Shown here in pieces: positions 63,347 through 64,000 of a stretch of 64,000 nt of DNA. The stretch is taken from contig JAQYVX010000004.1 of NCBI GenBank assembly GCA_030145305.1, positions 186,001 through 250,000 on the forward strand. The letters run 5' to 3'. How positions within the stretch are numbered: the first letter of the stretch is position 1; each line of letters starts with the position of its first letter. A program made the position numbers and the translations under genes. This stretch comes from Halarcobacter sp. (GTDB lineage Bacteria; Campylobacterota; Campylobacteria; Campylobacterales; Arcobacteraceae). The notes beneath the pieces were generated by a model. The model had not been told where the DNA came from. It saw only the letters and a list, made by a program, of their open reading frames with translations, and did no database searches.

Positions 63347-63942
63347 TTTATTTTTCCTTTTAGTGATTGATATTGTAGATAGACACTTACTTCTTTTGAC
63401 TCTTTTTTTGAATAACCTGCATTATTCTTCATTGTTTTTATAATAGAAGGCCATTGATTTGGTGTATATTCATGGAAATCAAATGTTTTATGGCAAGAAC
63501 CACATCTTTGATAAAGTTCTGCTTCATTTTTCCATAGTTCATTTTCATTATTAACTAAAGATTTTGGACTCTTTAGTTTAAAATTCATATCAACTTTCTT
63601 CCATTTAACACCATATTCATCTTCTTGTATTTTATAAACTTTCATATTTTTTATGAAGTTTTCATCAATTCTTGCTAACTTTATTCTTGCTTTGTCTGAG
63701 TAAAAAATAATATATTCATTACCATCCATAACCCACCCTGATAAAGTGTATTTATTTTCAGTACTTTTTACTTCTGTACCTTTATATAGTAAGCCTATTG
63801 ATTCATTTTTCAATGACAACATTTCTATATTTTCCGACACATATTCTTTAGCAAAGAAAATTGTTGGCAAAATAAATAACATTAAAACAATAATTCTTTT
63901 TCTCATTCTAACTCCTTCTTTCATGATTAAAAATTCTAACAA
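63343..63942 (-). CDS. Monoheme cytochrome c partner of reductase copy 2
   Basis: 199 residues from the longest start; MRKRIIVLMLF at about residue 12 is a likelier signal-peptide start, preceded by AAGGAG. An SH3-like domain is followed by a heme motif CGSCH and FHEYTPNQWPSIIKTMKNNAGY, as in copy 1. It probably donates electrons to the adjacent reductase. Confidence 0.85.
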   Translation of the reverse strand: MLEFLIMKEGVRMRKRIIVLMLFILPTIFFAKEYVSENIEMLSLKNESIGLLYKGTEVKSTENKYTLSGWVMDGNEYIIFYSDKARIKLARIDENFIKNMKVYKIQEDEYGVKWKKVDMNFKLKSPKSLVNNENELWKNEAELYQRCGSCHKTFDFHEYTPNQWPSIIKTMKNNAGYSKKESKEVSVYLQYQSLKGKIK

Positions 63943-64000
63943 AAAAAACTATGATAAAAATTGGAAAAAAGATATTTATTAAAAAATTATAAATAAAAAT

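Overview
The window comes from a low-GC Campylobacterota genome, most likely an Arcobacter-like member of the Arcobacteraceae. This is inferred from base composition, short intergenic spaces, monoheme TorC-like cytochromes of the Campylobacter Cj0265c type, and histidine kinases with an H-Q-W-R-Q-P H-box. No rRNA, tRNA, CRISPR array, insertion sequence or prophage was seen.

Layout. (1) 1-3.9 kb, minus strand: molybdate uptake, in transcription order modE, modA, a small TOBE protein, modB, modC, and a second binding-protein gene cut by the window edge. (2) 3.9-19.4 kb, minus strand: an 11-gene operon-like run for glycogen and hexose-phosphate metabolism (gapA, pfkA, a fused nucleotidyltransferase/mutase-like protein, GH57, galT-like, glgA, GT35 phosphorylase-like, pgm, DUF4912, GH57 branching enzyme, FBPase-like). 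A third GH57 gene is divergent from it. Two members have damaged active sites: the GT35 protein lacks the PLP lysine, and the FBPase lacks the Gly-Ser-Ser phosphate loop. (3) 21.6-24.1 kb: ArsC/Spx-like protein, MscS-like protein, AI-2E-type permease. (4) 24.1-42.3 kb: aerobic phenol degradation by meta cleavage. A multicomponent phenol hydroxylase (dmpKLMNOP order) is followed by ferredoxin, catechol 2,3-dioxygenase and the full lower pathway to pyruvate and acetyl-CoA, then a porin. A PAS histidine kinase and OmpR-type regulator are divergent from the hydroxylase genes. I find one tandem operator, GCGA-N7-GCGA, repeated at exactly 11-bp period before the hydroxylase, ferredoxin and porin genes, each copy 11 bp upstream of a -10 box. 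A weaker copy lies before the adjacent SDR gene. (5) 42.4-50.8 kb: a two-component system divergent from a periplasmic respiratory module: Tat-exported flavoprotein reductase, tetraheme cytochrome, NapC/NrfH-type quinol oxidase, a secreted histidine/phenylalanine-ammonia-lyase homologue, and a porin. The lyase homologue has lost the Ala-Ser-Gly triad that makes the MIO cofactor. (6) 50.9-64 kb, minus strand: two paralogous molybdenum S-/N-oxide reductases, each with a monoheme cytochrome and each beside its own sensory system. One of these is an unusual overlapping regulator / periplasmic binding protein / kinase trio.

The most interesting candidates for undescribed biology are the MIO-less periplasmic lyase coupled to an enoate-reductase-like flavoprotein, the regulator/SBP5/kinase trio, the 11-bp tandem operator families, the lysine-less GT35 protein, and a recurrent structured leader (three sites, one of them weaker) whose stems covary. 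Functions are inferred from motifs and gene context; no database search was run.
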